NCBI GenBank assembly: GCA_947444195.1
Contig: CANEZL010000002.1
Coordinates: 1-64,000, forward strand
Direction: 5' to 3'
Length of the DNA: 64,000 nt
Origin: Methylobacteriaceae bacterium
Lineage (GTDB): Bacteria; Pseudomonadota; Alphaproteobacteria; Rhizobiales; Beijerinckiaceae
A program made the translations under genes and the position numbers. Below are positions 1-10,171 of this stretch, in pieces; position 1 is the stretch's first letter, and each line of letters starts with the position of its first letter. The notes under the pieces were generated by a model. That model saw only the letters and a program-made list of their open reading frames with translations. It did not search any database and was not told the origin of the DNA.

Positions 1-1105
<1,105 letters not shown>

Positions 1106-2092
1106 ATGCGTCCGACCCGCAGCCTCCTGATCCCGCTCCTGTGCCTCGGTGCCGCGACGGTCCTTCCGCGCCCGGCCGGTGCCCAGAACTTCTTCGAGGA
1201 GCTGTTCGGGATCGGACGCGCGGCCCGCCCCCCCGTGCCGCCGCGGGGCGTGCCGGGCCCGCCCCCGCCGCCCCAGCCCGGCGAGCCGCTGCCCGAGGGC
1301 GCGGCGCCCCCGGCCGCCGAGGCGCCGCGGCCCGCCGCCCCCCCGAAGCCCGTGGTGCTGAAGGCGCCCGGCGAGGACGCGGTGCTCGGCCAGGACCTCC
1401 AGCTCAACGGCCTGTCGGGCAAGCTGAAGCTGGAGCGCGGGGCCCAGGGCCTGAGTGCCCGGATCAGCCTGCCCGGCACCAAGGTCTCGCAGCCCACCGA
1501 GTCCTGCACGGTGCCGCTCGCGGGGGGCAACCCGCTCCCCCTCTCCAGCGAGGGCCGGCCCGAGGGCGTGCCGCGCTTCGAGGCCGCCGCCGCCGAGTGC
1601 CCCCTGCGCTTCGACGTGACCGAGGGCGGCGTCTTCGTCTCGACGCTGGGCAGCGGCCCCCTCTGCACCTTCACGGCGGCCGACTGCGCCACCACCCCGA
1701 AGGGCCTGTGGGGCCCCCCCGCCGCCGGGCTGATCCCGCGCTCGGCCGAGTTCGACACCGCCCGCGGCGTCGCCGACAAGGCGGTGCGCGACAACTACAA
1801 GCTGATGACCCAGCGGGCCCGGCGCGAGGACGTGCGCCCGATCGTGACGGAGCAGGCCGCCTTCTCCGCCGACCGCGAGCAGCTCTGCCGGACCTATGCC
1901 CGCGAGGGGGCGCACGGCTTCTGCCACCTGCGCTTCTCGGAGAACCGGGCGCTGGCCCTCGCCACCCGCCTCGGCGTCAACACGGCCGCGCCGACGCCCA
2001 CCGCCACGGCGGCCCCGCGCCCGCGGCGCAAGCCCGCGGTGGACGGCATGAACCCGGATGCCGGCGGCGCGCCGCCCCCGATCGGCGAGTGA
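1106..2092 (+). CDS. Secreted proline-rich hypothetical protein
   Basis: I do not recognise a named family. The 328-residue product starts MRPTRSLLIPLLCLG and has a classical signal peptide that probably ends after PAGA, so it is exported. Residues about 35-85 are a proline/alanine-rich linker. The rest is a compact, cysteine-containing region (for example TESCTVPL, AECPLRFD, GPLCTFTAADCATT, CRTYAREGAHGFCHLRF), suggesting disulphide bonds in the periplasm. The last 50 residues are again Pro/Ala-rich. I chose the ATG at 1106 because the signal peptide begins there; an in-frame upstream ATG at 983 would put a non-signal leader in front. The stop codon is the first three bases of a repeat element. 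Confidence 0.75.
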   Translation: MRPTRSLLIPLLCLGAATVLPRPAGAQNFFEELFGIGRAARPPVPPRGVPGPPPPPQPGEPLPEGAAPPAAEAPRPAAPPKPVVLKAPGEDAVLGQDLQLNGLSGKLKLERGAQGLSARISLPGTKVSQPTESCTVPLAGGNPLPLSSEGRPEGVPRFEAAAAECPLRFDVTEGGVFVSTLGSGPLCTFTAADCATTPKGLWGPPAAGLIPRSAEFDTARGVADKAVRDNYKLMTQRARREDVRPIVTEQAAFSADREQLCRTYAREGAHGFCHLRFSENRALALATRLGVNTAAPTPTATAAPRPRRKPAVDGMNPDAGGAPPPIGE

Positions 2093-2200
2093 CACGATCT
2101 CCGCTCGATCGAAGCGGAGATCGTGTCGACCGAGCCCGCGCGGCGCCTGAGCGAAGCCCAGATCCGCCATCCCGAAGGGATCAACCGGATCTGGTATGAG
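2090..2200 (+). repeat. Twin-hairpin dispersed repeat, copy 1
   Basis: The element begins at the TGA stop of the preceding gene. Hairpin 1 has perfect arms ACGATCTCCGCT and AGCGGAGATCGT around the loop CGATCGA. Hairpin 2 has arms CCAGATCCG and CGGATCTGG, enclosing a smaller ATCCC/GGGAT stem. It lies between convergent genes and may act as a terminator or mRNA 3'-end stabiliser. Three further copies occur at 4286, 13833 and 15703, all in the same orientation relative to the upstream gene. Confidence 0.9.
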
Positions 2201-2208
2201 AGGCGCGC

Positions 2209-2811
2209 TCAGGCCCGCCCGACGCTGCCCGAGAGCATGGCGGGATCGATGCCGATGCCGCGCAGCGCCCGCTCGTACTTGGCGTCGAGATCGGTGTTGA
2301 AGATCAGCGCCGGGTCGGCCGGGCAGTTGAGCCAGCCATTGGCCATGATCTCGCTCTCGAGCTGGCCCGCCTGCCAGCCGGCATAGCCCAGCGCCAGCAC
2401 CGCGCTCGCCGGCCCCGCCCCGCTCGCGATGGCGCGCAGGATCTCCACCGTGGCGGTGAGGCAGATGCCGTCGTCGATGATGAGCGTCGACTGCGCGATG
2501 TGGAAATCGTCGGTGTGCAGCACGAAGCCGCGCCTGCCCTCCACGGGGCCGCCCATCAGCACCGGCATGTGCCCGACGCGCTCGCGCAGGCGGATCGCGT
2601 CCGCCTCCTGCGCCACGTCGAGCTGCAGGAGCAGGTCCGGCATCGAGAGGTCGCTCACCGGCTTGTTGACGATGATGCCCATCGCCCCGTCCGCCGAGTG
2701 GGCGCAGACATAGATGACGGCGCGCGCGAAACGCTCGTCCGCCATGCCCGGCATGGCCACCAGGAACTGGCCGTCGAGATAGGAGGGGTCGCCGGACGGA
2801 GGCATCTGCAT
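2209..2811 (-). CDS. YqgE/AlgH family protein (UPF0301)
   Basis: The 200-residue product belongs to the YqgE/AlgH family, whose biochemical role is unsettled; AlgH was first linked to alginate expression in Pseudomonas. Family landmarks are visible: [26 protein letters not shown] near the start, [10 protein letters not shown], a [13 protein letters not shown] segment, and [22 protein letters not shown] with a following [10 protein letters not shown]. Length is normal for the family. The protein has no signal peptide and is probably cytosolic. It converges on the secreted protein across repeat copy 1 and is divergent from the peroxiredoxin, so it is likely monocistronic. Confidence 0.93.
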   Translation of the reverse strand: MQMPPSGDPSYLDGQFLVAMPGMADERFARAVIYVCAHSADGAMGIIVNKPVSDLSMPDLLLQLDVAQEADAIRLRERVGHMPVLMGGPVEGRRGFVLHTDDFHIAQSTLIIDDGICLTATVEILRAIASGAGPASAVLALGYAGWQAGQLESEIMANGWLNCPADPALIFNTDLDAKYERALRGIGIDPAMLSGSVGRA

Positions 2812-2988
2812 GGCGCCATGCTACGCCCCGTCCGGCCTTTGTCCAGCGGACAAAGCGCGCGGGCCCCGACGGATCGGCCAGGGATCCGCCCGCGCCTCGA
2901 CACGCTCCCCCGCAGGCCCTACTTCAACGGCGGACCGGGCAAGCCTAGCCGTTTGCCGGAACGGGTTTCGAGGACGACGGAGACGGCG

Positions 2989-3468
2989 ATGATTCAGGTC
3001 GGCGACCACCTGCCCCAGGCGACGTTCCGCGTGAACGGGCCGGACGGCCCCCAGGCCAAGACGACGGACGACGTGTTCAAGGGCCGCCGCGTGGTCCTCG
3101 TCGGCGTGCCCGGCGCCTTCACCCCGAGCTGCCACCGCAACCACCTGCCGGGCTTCGTCGCCAACCGCGAGCAGATCCTCGCCCGCGGCGTGGACGCCAT
3201 CGCGGTCACCTCGGTCAACGACGTCTTCGTGCTCGACGCCTGGGCCAAGGCCAGCGGCGCCGAGGGCATCGAGTTCCTGGCCGACGGCAACGCCGATTTC
3301 GCCAAGGCCACCGGCCTCGACATGGACGGGACCGGCTTCGGCCTCGGCATCCGCTCGAAGCGCTACGCCGCGCTGGTCGAGGACGGCGTGGTGCGGGTGC
3401 TCAACGTAGAGGAATCGCCCTCCAAGGCCGAGCTCTCCGGCGCCGAGGCTCTCCTGAAAGTGATCTAG
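2989..3468 (+). CDS. Peroxiredoxin, Prx5-like (thiol peroxidase)
   Basis: This 159-residue enzyme reduces hydrogen peroxide and organic hydroperoxides through an active-site cysteine, normally with glutathione, glutaredoxin or thioredoxin as reductant. The peroxidatic cysteine is C48 in GVPGAFTPSCHRNHLPGF, the hallmark of the Prx5/AhpE-type redoxin. The later segments AVTSVNDVFVLDAWAK and FLADGNADFAKATGLDMD are also typical. The size equals that of single-domain Prx5 proteins, with no fused glutaredoxin. The ATG at 2989 is preceded by GGAGACGG. It stands alone between divergent yqgE and the DedA gene. Confidence 0.95.
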   Translation: MIQVGDHLPQATFRVNGPDGPQAKTTDDVFKGRRVVLVGVPGAFTPSCHRNHLPGFVANREQILARGVDAIAVTSVNDVFVLDAWAKASGAEGIEFLADGNADFAKATGLDMDGTGFGLGIRSKRYAALVEDGVVRVLNVEESPSKAELSGAEALLKVI

Positions 3469-3646
3469 GGCATCCGCCCGGAAGGCGGCCTCCGGGTCTC
3501 GGGGAAAGGCGATGCCGGGACAATAGCTTAGCGCGCCGCCCCGGGTCCGATGCCCGGGACGGCGATCCGGGCGGCGGCCGGGACGCCCTCGTAAGGCCAC
3601 GTTCGGATCGCGACCTGCGGTCGACCCCTCACGAAGGATCGACCGC

Positions 3647-4288
3647 TTGTCCTTTCTGCACGACCTGCCGATCGCCGACCTGATCGCGCATTACGGCTAC
3701 CTCGCGATCTTCGCCATCATCACCCTGGAGAGCGCCGGCGTGCCGCTGCCGGGCGAGACGGCGTTGATCTCGGCCTCGGTCTATGCCGGCAGCACCGGCC
3801 GGCTCGAGATCGGCCTCATCATCGCGGCCGCGGCCGGCGCGGCGATCCTCGGCGACAATCTCGGCTACTGGGCCGGCCGGCGCTGGGGCATGCCGCTGCT
3901 CCTGCGCTACGGCCACCTCGTCGCCCTCGATCACGGCCGGCTCAAGCTCGGCCAGTACCTGTTCCGCGCGCATGGCGGCAAGATCGTGTTCTTCGGCCGC
4001 TTCACCGCGATGCTGCGGGCCTACGCGGCCCTGCTCGCGGGCGTGAACCGCCTCGATGCCCGCCGCTTCCTGCTGTTCAACGGCCTCGGCGGCGTGGCCT
4101 GGGCGACGCTGATGGGGCTGGGCTCGTACTCTTGCGGACGCTCGATCGAGAAGATCGCCGGGCCCGTGGGCCTCGCGCTGCTCGCCGTGGTGGTCTTCGG
4201 CGGCCTCGCCCTCTGGCTGTTCGTGCGCCGCCACGAGACCCGGCTCCTGGCCCAGGCCGAGGCCGCGATCCCAGGGCCGCTGGCCTGA
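3647..4288 (+). CDS. DedA family inner-membrane protein
   Basis: The 213-residue polytopic protein belongs to the DedA (SNARE-associated/VTT) family, several members of which are linked to membrane lipid flipping and to maintaining the proton gradient. Visible landmarks are the early acidic helix with LESAGVPLPGETAL, the GDNLGYWAGRRWG segment, FFGRF-TAMLRAYAALLAGVNR (the conserved F-x-R-x-x-P-like block, here with A instead of the usual P) and a C-terminal helix ending in RRHETR. The most likely start is the TTG at 3647, 5 bases after an AGGATC ribosome-binding site. The stop lies in repeat copy 2. The exact substrate is unknown. Confidence 0.92.
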   Translation: MSFLHDLPIADLIAHYGYLAIFAIITLESAGVPLPGETALISASVYAGSTGRLEIGLIIAAAAGAAILGDNLGYWAGRRWGMPLLLRYGHLVALDHGRLKLGQYLFRAHGGKIVFFGRFTAMLRAYAALLAGVNRLDARRFLLFNGLGGVAWATLMGLGSYSCGRSIEKIAGPVGLALLAVVVFGGLALWLFVRRHETRLLAQAEAAIPGPLA

Positions 4289-4395
4289 TACGATCTCCGC
4301 TCGATCGAAGCGGGGGGTCGTATCGACCGAGCCCGCGCGGCGCATGAGCGAAGCCCAGATCCGCCATCCCGAAGGGGTCCATCGGATCTGGTATG
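4286..4395 (+). repeat. Twin-hairpin dispersed repeat, copy 2
   Basis: The copy begins at the TGA of the DedA gene. The left arm of hairpin 1, TACGATCTCCGCT, pairs with a changed right arm, AGCGGGGGGTCGTA, using U-G wobbles if read as plus-strand RNA. Hairpin 2 is less regular here because GAAGGGGTCCATC replaces the usual loop. It sits between convergent DedA and rnhA. Confidence 0.85.
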
Positions 4396-4461
4396 CGTCC
4401 ATCCCCGGCCGACGGCTCCGGGTTCGCCGGAGGGCTGACACCGCGGCGAGCGGATGCGCGC

Positions 4462-4926
4462 TCAGCCCCGCTTGCGGAACGGCGCCATCGCGGCCACCGC
4501 CAGGGCGTCGACCCGGTTGTTGAGCGGGTCGCTGGCATGGCCCTTCACCCAGTGCCATTCGACCGCGTGGCGCTGGCGCGCGGCGTCGATGCGGCGCCAG
4601 AGATCCTCGTTCTTCACGGGCTTCCTGTCGGCGGTGAGCCAGCCCCGCGCCTTCCAGTTGTGGATCCAGGCGGTCACGCCCTGGCGCAGGTACTGGGAGT
4701 CCGTGAACAGGTCGACCCGGCAGGGCCGCTTCAGGGCCTCCAGGGCCTCGATCGCGGCGAGCAGCTCCATGCGGTTGTTGGTGGTGTGGGCCTCGCCCCC
4801 CGAGATCTCCCGCTCGGTCCCGTTGTAGAGCAGGATCGCGCCCCAGCCCCCGGGCCCCGGATTTCCCGAGCAGGCGCCGTCCGTGTAGATGCGCACCCGC
4901 GCGCCGCCCTCCTCCGTCTCCGGCAT
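4462..4926 (-). CDS. rnhA: Ribonuclease HI
   Basis: Cytosolic endonuclease that cleaves the RNA strand of RNA-DNA hybrids and removes R-loops and Okazaki primers. The 154-residue product has the four metal-binding acids expected of the family: D16 in [17 protein letters not shown]54 in [11 protein letters not shown]76 in [10 protein letters not shown] and D140 in NNRVDALA, plus H130 in WVKGHASDP. Its start overlaps the thrB stop as ATGA, so it is translationally coupled to thrB. This gene order is familiar in Rhizobiales. Confidence 0.98.
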   Translation of the reverse strand: MPETEEGGARVRIYTDGACSGNPGPGGWGAILLYNGTEREISGGEAHTTNNRMELLAAIEALEALKRPCRVDLFTDSQYLRQGVTAWIHNWKARGWLTADRKPVKNEDLWRRIDAARQRHAVEWHWVKGHASDPLNNRVDALAVAAMAPFRKRG

Positions 4927-5888
4927 CAGGCCCGCCCGTAATCGCTCGCGCCGCGGGCCTGCCGGTGGAAGGCGAGGCGGCGATCGTACTCGCGCGGGTC
5001 CTTCGGCTGGACCAGGGCGCCCGCCGGAACGTCGAGCCAGTCCACGAGCCGGGTGAGCATGAAGCGCAGCGCCGCCCCGCGGGCAAGGACGGGCAGCGCC
5101 TCGACCTCGGCGGGCTCCAGGGGCCGCACCGCCTCGTAGCCGGCGATGAGGGCGCCGGCCATGTCCCGGTGGAAGCGGCCGTCCGCCGAGAAGCACCACG
5201 CGTTGAGGCAGATGGCGAGGTCGTAGGCGAAGGCGTCCGTGCAGGCGAAGTAGAAGTCGATGAGCCCGGACAGGGTGTCGCCGATGAAGAACACGTTGTC
5301 GGTGAACAGGTCGGCGTGGATCACCCCCCCCGGCAGGCCGGTGGGCCAGGCGGCCTCGAGATAGGCGAGATCGACGCGGGTGCGCGCGGCGAGGCCGGGG
5401 GAGAGCGTGTCGGCCTGCGCCTCCGCCTGGACGAAGAGCGGGCGCCAGGAGCCCACCGAGAGGTTGTTCTCGCGGATCATCGCGAAATCCCGGCCGGCGG
5501 CGTGCAGCGCCGCGAGGGCGCCCCCGAGGGCCCGGCAATGGTCGACGCCCGGCTCCTTCACCGACACGCCTTCGAGGAAGCTGACGATCACCGCGGGCCG
5601 GCCGCAGAGGCGGCCGAGCGCCGTGCCCGCGCGGTTGCGCACGGGCTGCGGGCAGGCGATCCCGCTTCGGGCGAGATGCTCCATCAGGTTCAGGAAGAAG
5701 GGCAGGTCCGCCTCCCGCACCCGCTTCTCGTAGAGGGTGAGGATGAAGTTGCCGGCCGTGGTGTGCAGGAAGAAGTTGGTGTTCTCGACCCCCTCGGCGA
5801 TGCCCTTGTAGGAGAGCAGCGTGCCGATCGCGTAGGCGTCGAGGAACGCGGCCAGGGCGGAGTCGGAAACCTCGGTGTAGACGGCCAC
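4926..5888 (-). CDS. thrB: Homoserine kinase, ThrB2-like aminoglycoside phosphotransferase type
   Basis: Phosphorylates L-homoserine to O-phosphohomoserine in threonine synthesis. This is the 320-residue kinase type of alphaproteobacteria, built on the APH fold, not the GHMP-fold ThrB of E. coli. Family landmarks include [17 protein letters not shown] at the N terminus, [14 protein letters not shown], the Brenner-like catalytic [11 protein letters not shown] and the metal-binding LIDFYFAC. The GTG start at 5888 gives the expected N terminus. Upstream in-frame sequence has no other good start. Its stop overlaps rnhA by ATGA; ispH lies upstream on the same strand, so the three may be one operon. 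Confidence 0.96.
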   Translation of the reverse strand: MAVYTEVSDSALAAFLDAYAIGTLLSYKGIAEGVENTNFFLHTTAGNFILTLYEKRVREADLPFFLNLMEHLARSGIACPQPVRNRAGTALGRLCGRPAVIVSFLEGVSVKEPGVDHCRALGGALAALHAAGRDFAMIRENNLSVGSWRPLFVQAEAQADTLSPGLAARTRVDLAYLEAAWPTGLPGGVIHADLFTDNVFFIGDTLSGLIDFYFACTDAFAYDLAICLNAWCFSADGRFHRDMAGALIAGYEAVRPLEPAEVEALPVLARGAALRFMLTRLVDWLDVPAGALVQPKDPREYDRRLAFHRQARGASDYGRA

Positions 5889-6010
5889 GGGACGCGCGCT
5901 CGGATCGTTCGGGGTTGAGAGGGTGACGCCACGCGTCGAGGGGCGCCGGTCGGGCGCCCCTCGGGGAAACACGGGATCGATCGGGCCGCGGGGGCCGGAG
6001 AAGAACGATC

Positions 6011-7021
6011 CTACTCGGCCGCCTCGTTGCGCAACTCGCGCGGCAGCGGGAACACCATGTCCTCGACCACGGTGGACACGGTGTCCACCGTGACGTCGTA
6101 GCGGGCCGAGAAGGCGTCGATGATCTCCTCGACCAGCACCTCGGGCGCCGAGGCGCCGGCGGTCAGGCCGAGCTTGGCGATGCCCTCGAAGGCCGGCCAG
6201 TCGATCTCCTCGGCGCGCAGGACGAGGCGGGTGATCGGGCAGCCGACCCGCTCGGCCACCTCGCGCAGGCGCTGCGAGTTCGAGGAGTTCGAGGAGCCCA
6301 CCACGATGAGCGCGTCGACCAGCGGGGCGATCTGCTTCACCGCCTCCTGGCGGTTGGTGGTGGCGTAGCAGATGTCGTCCTTGTGCGGCCCGGTGATGTT
6401 CGGGAACTTCCGCTTCAGGGCCTCGACGATGTGGCGGGTGTCGTCCACCGACAGGGTGGTCTGCGTCACCCAGGCGAGGGTGTCGGGGTTCTCCGGCTCC
6501 AGGGCGGCGATCTGGTCGAGATCCTCGACCAGGGTGATCGAGCCCTTGGGGAGCTGGCCCATGGTGCCGACCACCTCGGGGTGGCCGGAATGGCCGACGA
6601 GGAGCACGTGGCGCCCGCGCTTGTGGTGGATCTCGGCCTCGCGGTGGACCTTGGTCACCAGCGGGCAGGTGGCGTCGATGGTGGTGAGCCCGCGCTCGAC
6701 GGCGTTGGCCGGCACCGTCTTGGCGACGCCGTGGGCGGAGAAGATCACCGGCGCGCCGCTGTCGGGCACCTCGTCGAGCTCGCGCACGAACACGGCGCCC
6801 TTCCGCTTCAGGCTCTCCACCACGTACTTGTTGTGGACGATCTCGTGCCGGACGTAGACCGGGGGCCCGTAGATGGCGAGCGCCCGCTCGACCACGTCGA
6901 TGGCGCGGACCACGCCCGCGCAGAAGCCGCGGGGGGCCGCGAGCAGGACGTGGAGGGGGGGTTTCACCCCCGTGGCGGGAGCGGCGTCCGGGGAGACGGC
7001 AGGATTCGTGAGGTCGCTCAT
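6011..7021 (-). CDS. ispH: 4-hydroxy-3-methylbut-2-enyl diphosphate reductase
   Basis: The last enzyme of the MEP isoprenoid pathway, an iron-sulphur protein converting HMBPP to isopentenyl and dimethylallyl diphosphate. The three cluster cysteines are present at C34 ([10 protein letters not shown]), C119 ([11 protein letters not shown]) and C218 ([11 protein letters not shown]). [21 protein letters not shown] and [10 protein letters not shown] are family blocks that bind the diphosphate. The 336-residue length includes an 18-residue N-terminal extension before KPPLHVLLA; the ATG at 7021 is the only ATG near. It is followed by thrB and rnhA on the same strand. Confidence 0.98.
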   Translation of the reverse strand: MSDLTNPAVSPDAAPATGVKPPLHVLLAAPRGFCAGVVRAIDVVERALAIYGPPVYVRHEIVHNKYVVESLKRKGAVFVRELDEVPDSGAPVIFSAHGVAKTVPANAVERGLTTIDATCPLVTKVHREAEIHHKRGRHVLLVGHSGHPEVVGTMGQLPKGSITLVEDLDQIAALEPENPDTLAWVTQTTLSVDDTRHIVEALKRKFPNITGPHKDDICYATTNRQEAVKQIAPLVDALIVVGSSNSSNSQRLREVAERVGCPITRLVLRAEEIDWPAFEGIAKLGLTAGASAPEVLVEEIIDAFSARYDVTVDTVSTVVEDMVFPLPRELRNEAAE

Positions 7022-7274
7022 GGGGGCGGATGTGGCGAGGGCGGACCCGCCCTGTCAACAGGGCGTCGGGCCGAAAGCGGCCGCGCGAGCGCGCTCCTTA
7101 GCACGGATCGCGCGGTTTGGCACGGCGGCGTGCCCCGCACGCGACAGGGGCCGGGCGCCCGGGCCCGTGAGGGCGGGGTGACGAACGGCACCCCGCCAGC
7201 GCTCGCGCCGGCGGGGCGGGCGGGCTAAGGGAGAGCCAGCGTCCCGCGCCATCCCCGAGGATTCCCGACCGGCC

Positions 7275-9230
7275 ATGGCAACGCCTGCCGAACACGCGAG
7301 CTTCCTGCCGCCCGTCCTCACCTTCCTGTCGGCGGCGGTGATCGGGGTGCCCCTGTTCCGGCTGGCCGGGCAGAGCGCGGTGCTCGGCTACCTCGTGGCC
7401 GGGGTGCTGATCGGCCCCTCGGGCCTCTCCCTCATCGCCGAGCCGGCGACGGCGGCGAGCGTCGCCGAGATCGGCGTGGTGCTGCTGCTCTTCATCGTGG
7501 GGCTCGAACTGCACCTGTCGCAGCTCGTCTCCATGCGGCGCGACATCTTCGGCCTCGGCACCAGCCAGCTCGTCCTGTGCACGCTCCTCCTCGGCGGCGC
7601 GGGCGTGCTCCTCGGCTCCGGGGCGGGGGCGAGCGCGGTGATCGGCGTGGCGCTCGCCCTCTCGGCCACCGCGGTCGCCCTGCAATTGCTGGAGGAGCGG
7701 GGCGATCTCGGCACCGCCTACGGCAGCCGCACCTTCGCCGTGCTGCTGTTCCAGGACCTCGCCGTGGTCGGCATCCTCGCCCTGATGCCGCTGCTCGCCT
7801 CGGCGGGGGGTGGCGACGACGCGCCCTGGCTCGGTCAGGCGGCGGCCTCCACCGCGCTGGCCCTCGGCGCCATCGTCGCCGTGGTGCTGGTGGGCCGCTA
7901 CGGCCTCAACCCGTTCTTCCGCCTGCTCGCGGCGTCGGGCGCCCGCGAGGTGATGACGGCCGCCGCCCTCCTCGTGGTGCTCGGCACCGCGCTCCTGATG
8001 CAGGAGGTCGGCCTCTCGATGGCCATGGGCGCGTTCCTCGCCGGCATCCTCCTCTCGGAATCGAATTTCCGCCACCAGCTCGAGGCGGATATCGAGCCGT
8101 TCCGCGGCATGCTGCTCGGCCTGTTCTTCATGAGCGTCGGCATGTCCATCGACGGGAACCTCGTGCGCGCGGTCTGGCCGGCGCTGTTCGGGGCCACCGC
8201 CGCGGCGATCCTCGTGAAGGTCGCGCTTGTCGCCGGCCTGTTCCGCCTGTTCGGCTCGAACTGGCTCGACGCCCTGCGCGGGGCCGCCGTGCTGGCGCCG
8301 GCGGGCGAGTTCGCCTTCGTGCTCCTGCCCCAGGCCGAGGCCCTCGGCCTCACCTCGGCCACGGACACGCGCTTCGCCATCGCGCTCGCCGCGCTCACCA
8401 TGCTGGTCGGGCCCCTCACCGCCAAGGGCCTCGACAAGTTCCTCGAGCGCCGCCGCGCCCGCGAGGCCGGGGAGGCGCTGCCCGCCGCCGAGGTGGTGGA
8501 GAGCGCCGAGGCGCGCATCCTCGTGATCGGCTTCGGCCGCTTCGGCCAGATCCTCACCCAGGTGCTGCTGGCCGAGGGGCTCGCCGTCACGGTGATCGAC
8601 AAGGACGTGGAGCAGATCCGCGCCGCCTCGCGCTTCGGCTTCCGCATCTATTACGGGGACGGCACCCGCCTCGACGTGCTGCGCGCGGCCGGGATCGGCC
8701 GGGTCGAGCTCGTCTGCATCTGCGTCGACGACGCCGAGGCCGCCCTCAAGATCGTCGACGTGGTGCACGAGGAGTTCTCGGCGGTGCGCACCTACGTCCG
8801 GGCCTACGACCGCATGCACGCCGTCGAGCTGATGAAGCGGGACGTGGACTTCCAGCTGCGCGAGACCTCGGAATCGGCGCTGCAGTTCGGCCGGGCCGCC
8901 CTGGAAGGGCTCGGCTTCTCCCCCGAGGCCGCCGCCGCCCGCATCGCGGACGTGCGCAAGCGCGACGTCGCCCGCCTCGTGCTCCAGCAGGCCGGGGCCC
9001 TGCCGGAGGGCAGCGGCTGGCTGCGCGGCGCGGCGCCGGCCGAGCTCAAGCCGGAGCCCCTCACCGCGCCCCAGCGCCCGGCCCGCGCGCTGAGCACGGA
9101 GACCCGCGACATCATCGGCCACGACCGGCGCGAGGCGGCCGAGCATCTCCTGGCGAGCCCGCTGCCCGACCTCGACCCGGATCAGGAGGCGGAGGCGCGG
9201 GCCGAGGAGCGGGACGGCGCCGAACGCTGA
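7275..9230 (+). CDS. Monovalent cation:proton antiporter, Kef/CPA2 family with RCK domain
   Basis: The 651-residue inner-membrane protein combines an N-terminal transporter domain of about 12 helices (residues about 10-385) with a cytosolic TrkA-N/RCK domain starting at ILVIGFGRFGQIL, a Rossmann nucleotide-binding motif with the acidic residue in VIDKDVEQI. GLELHLSQL and LSATAVALQLLEERGDLGTAYG are typical of CPA2 antiporters; FQDLAVVGILALMPLL follows. The family (KefB, KefC, YbaL) exports potassium or sodium in exchange for protons, often during electrophile stress. The C-terminal tail, roughly 100 residues past the RCK domain, is charged and not recognised. The gene appears monocistronic. 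Confidence 0.93.
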   Translation: MATPAEHASFLPPVLTFLSAAVIGVPLFRLAGQSAVLGYLVAGVLIGPSGLSLIAEPATAASVAEIGVVLLLFIVGLELHLSQLVSMRRDIFGLGTSQLVLCTLLLGGAGVLLGSGAGASAVIGVALALSATAVALQLLEERGDLGTAYGSRTFAVLLFQDLAVVGILALMPLLASAGGGDDAPWLGQAAASTALALGAIVAVVLVGRYGLNPFFRLLAASGAREVMTAAALLVVLGTALLMQEVGLSMAMGAFLAGILLSESNFRHQLEADIEPFRGMLLGLFFMSVGMSIDGNLVRAVWPALFGATAAAILVKVALVAGLFRLFGSNWLDALRGAAVLAPAGEFAFVLLPQAEALGLTSATDTRFAIALAALTMLVGPLTAKGLDKFLERRRAREAGEALPAAEVVESAEARILVIGFGRFGQILTQVLLAEGLAVTVIDKDVEQIRAASRFGFRIYYGDGTRLDVLRAAGIGRVELVCICVDDAEAALKIVDVVHEEFSAVRTYVRAYDRMHAVELMKRDVDFQLRETSESALQFGRAALEGLGFSPEAAAARIADVRKRDVARLVLQQAGALPEGSGWLRGAAPAELKPEPLTAPQRPARALSTETRDIIGHDRREAAEHLLASPLPDLDPDQEAEARAEERDGAER

Positions 9231-9436
9231 GGGGCGCGGACGAGGCGACCCCGGGCCCGGGCGGCCCCGCGGCGAAATCCCTGCGAAATCGCGACGATTC
9301 CGGCGGATCGCGCACCCGTGCGGCGCCGCGGAACTGGCCTTATCGGGTCCGACAGGGCACACTTGCCCGCTTGCGGCGGCTCGCGGCCCGCCGGGGACGG
9401 ATCGGGAGATCCGCTGTCACGCGTGAGGCGCCGGCC

Positions 9437-10132
9437 ATGTTCAACCTGATCGATATGCTGCAGCAGGCTCAGGGCGGCGCGGGCATGAAGACCATGGCCC
9501 ACCAGTTCGGTCTCAGCCAGGATCAGGCCCGCCGGGCGATGGAGGCGCTGCTGCCCGCCTTCGCCATCGGCATGCAGCGCAACACCTCGGCCGACCCGAC
9601 GGGCCTCTCCCAGCTCTTCGGCTCGCCGATGCTGACGCAGGCGGTGCTGCAGCAGGCCGCGCTGACCAGCGGGGTCGGCACGCAGGTGCTGCGCCAGATG
9701 CTGCCGGTGATCGCCGGCTCTGTGGTGGCCAGCCTCGTCCACATGCTGCTGAACCCGCCCCAGGCCGAGCCGGCGCGGGCGGCCGATCCCTTCCCCCTGG
9801 GCACCGCCTGGATGGATGCGATGAAGATGTTCCTGCCGCCGGCCGAGCCCGCGGCGGCCCCCCGCCGGGCCCCGGAGCCCCCCCGCCCCGCGGCGGCGCG
9901 CCCCGGCACCGGCACGCCCCAGGGCAATGCCGGGCAGGAGATGCTCCAGCAGATCCTGCGGACGGGGGCCGAGGTCCAGGAGCGGAACGTCAAGGCGATG
10001 CAGGACCTGTTCGACACGTTCTGGTCCGAGCCCGGCAAGGACGGTGGCCGCGAGCGCAGGGGCGCGCCGGCCCGGGCCGAGACCGCGGCGCCGCAGGGGA
10101 GCCCCGAGCGGAAGGGCTCGGACGTGCGCTAG
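9437..10132 (+). CDS. DUF937 domain-containing protein
   Basis: A 231-residue protein of unknown function. Residues 1-110 match the DUF937 pattern: MFNLIDMLQQAQGG, a helical repeat with FGLSQDQARRAMEALLPAFAIG, then LSQLFGSPMLTQAVLQQAA and MLPVIAGSVVASLVHML. After this comes a Pro/Ala-rich low-complexity stretch (about 135-160) and a second short helix, AGQEMLQQILRTGAEVQERNVKAM-like, resembling phasin-type amphipathic helices, before a charged tail. There is no signal peptide. The gene converges on ydcF across a hairpin. Confidence 0.8.
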   Translation: MFNLIDMLQQAQGGAGMKTMAHQFGLSQDQARRAMEALLPAFAIGMQRNTSADPTGLSQLFGSPMLTQAVLQQAALTSGVGTQVLRQMLPVIAGSVVASLVHMLLNPPQAEPARAADPFPLGTAWMDAMKMFLPPAEPAAAPRRAPEPPRPAAARPGTGTPQGNAGQEMLQQILRTGAEVQERNVKAMQDLFDTFWSEPGKDGGRERRGAPARAETAAPQGSPERKGSDVR

Positions 10133-10134
10133 CC

Positions 10135-10169
10135 CATCGTCCTGAAAGGGGCCGCCTTTCGGGACGATG
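10135..10169. terminator. Bidirectional hairpin between convergent genes
   Basis: Arms CATCGTCCTGAAAGG (10135-10149) and CCTTTCGGGACGATG (10155-10169) pair over 15 bases with one wobble, around a 5-base loop. The hairpin fits exactly between the DUF937 stop and the ydcF stop. Related CATCGTC...GACGATG hairpins occur at 41757-41851, so this may be a dispersed repeat used as a terminator. Confidence 0.65.
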
Positions 10170-10171
10170 CT

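Noticed and set aside
3629-5086. Long minus-strand frame covering the DedA gene and rnhA
   Set aside because: Arg/Gly/Ala-rich shadow of recognised genes on both strands.
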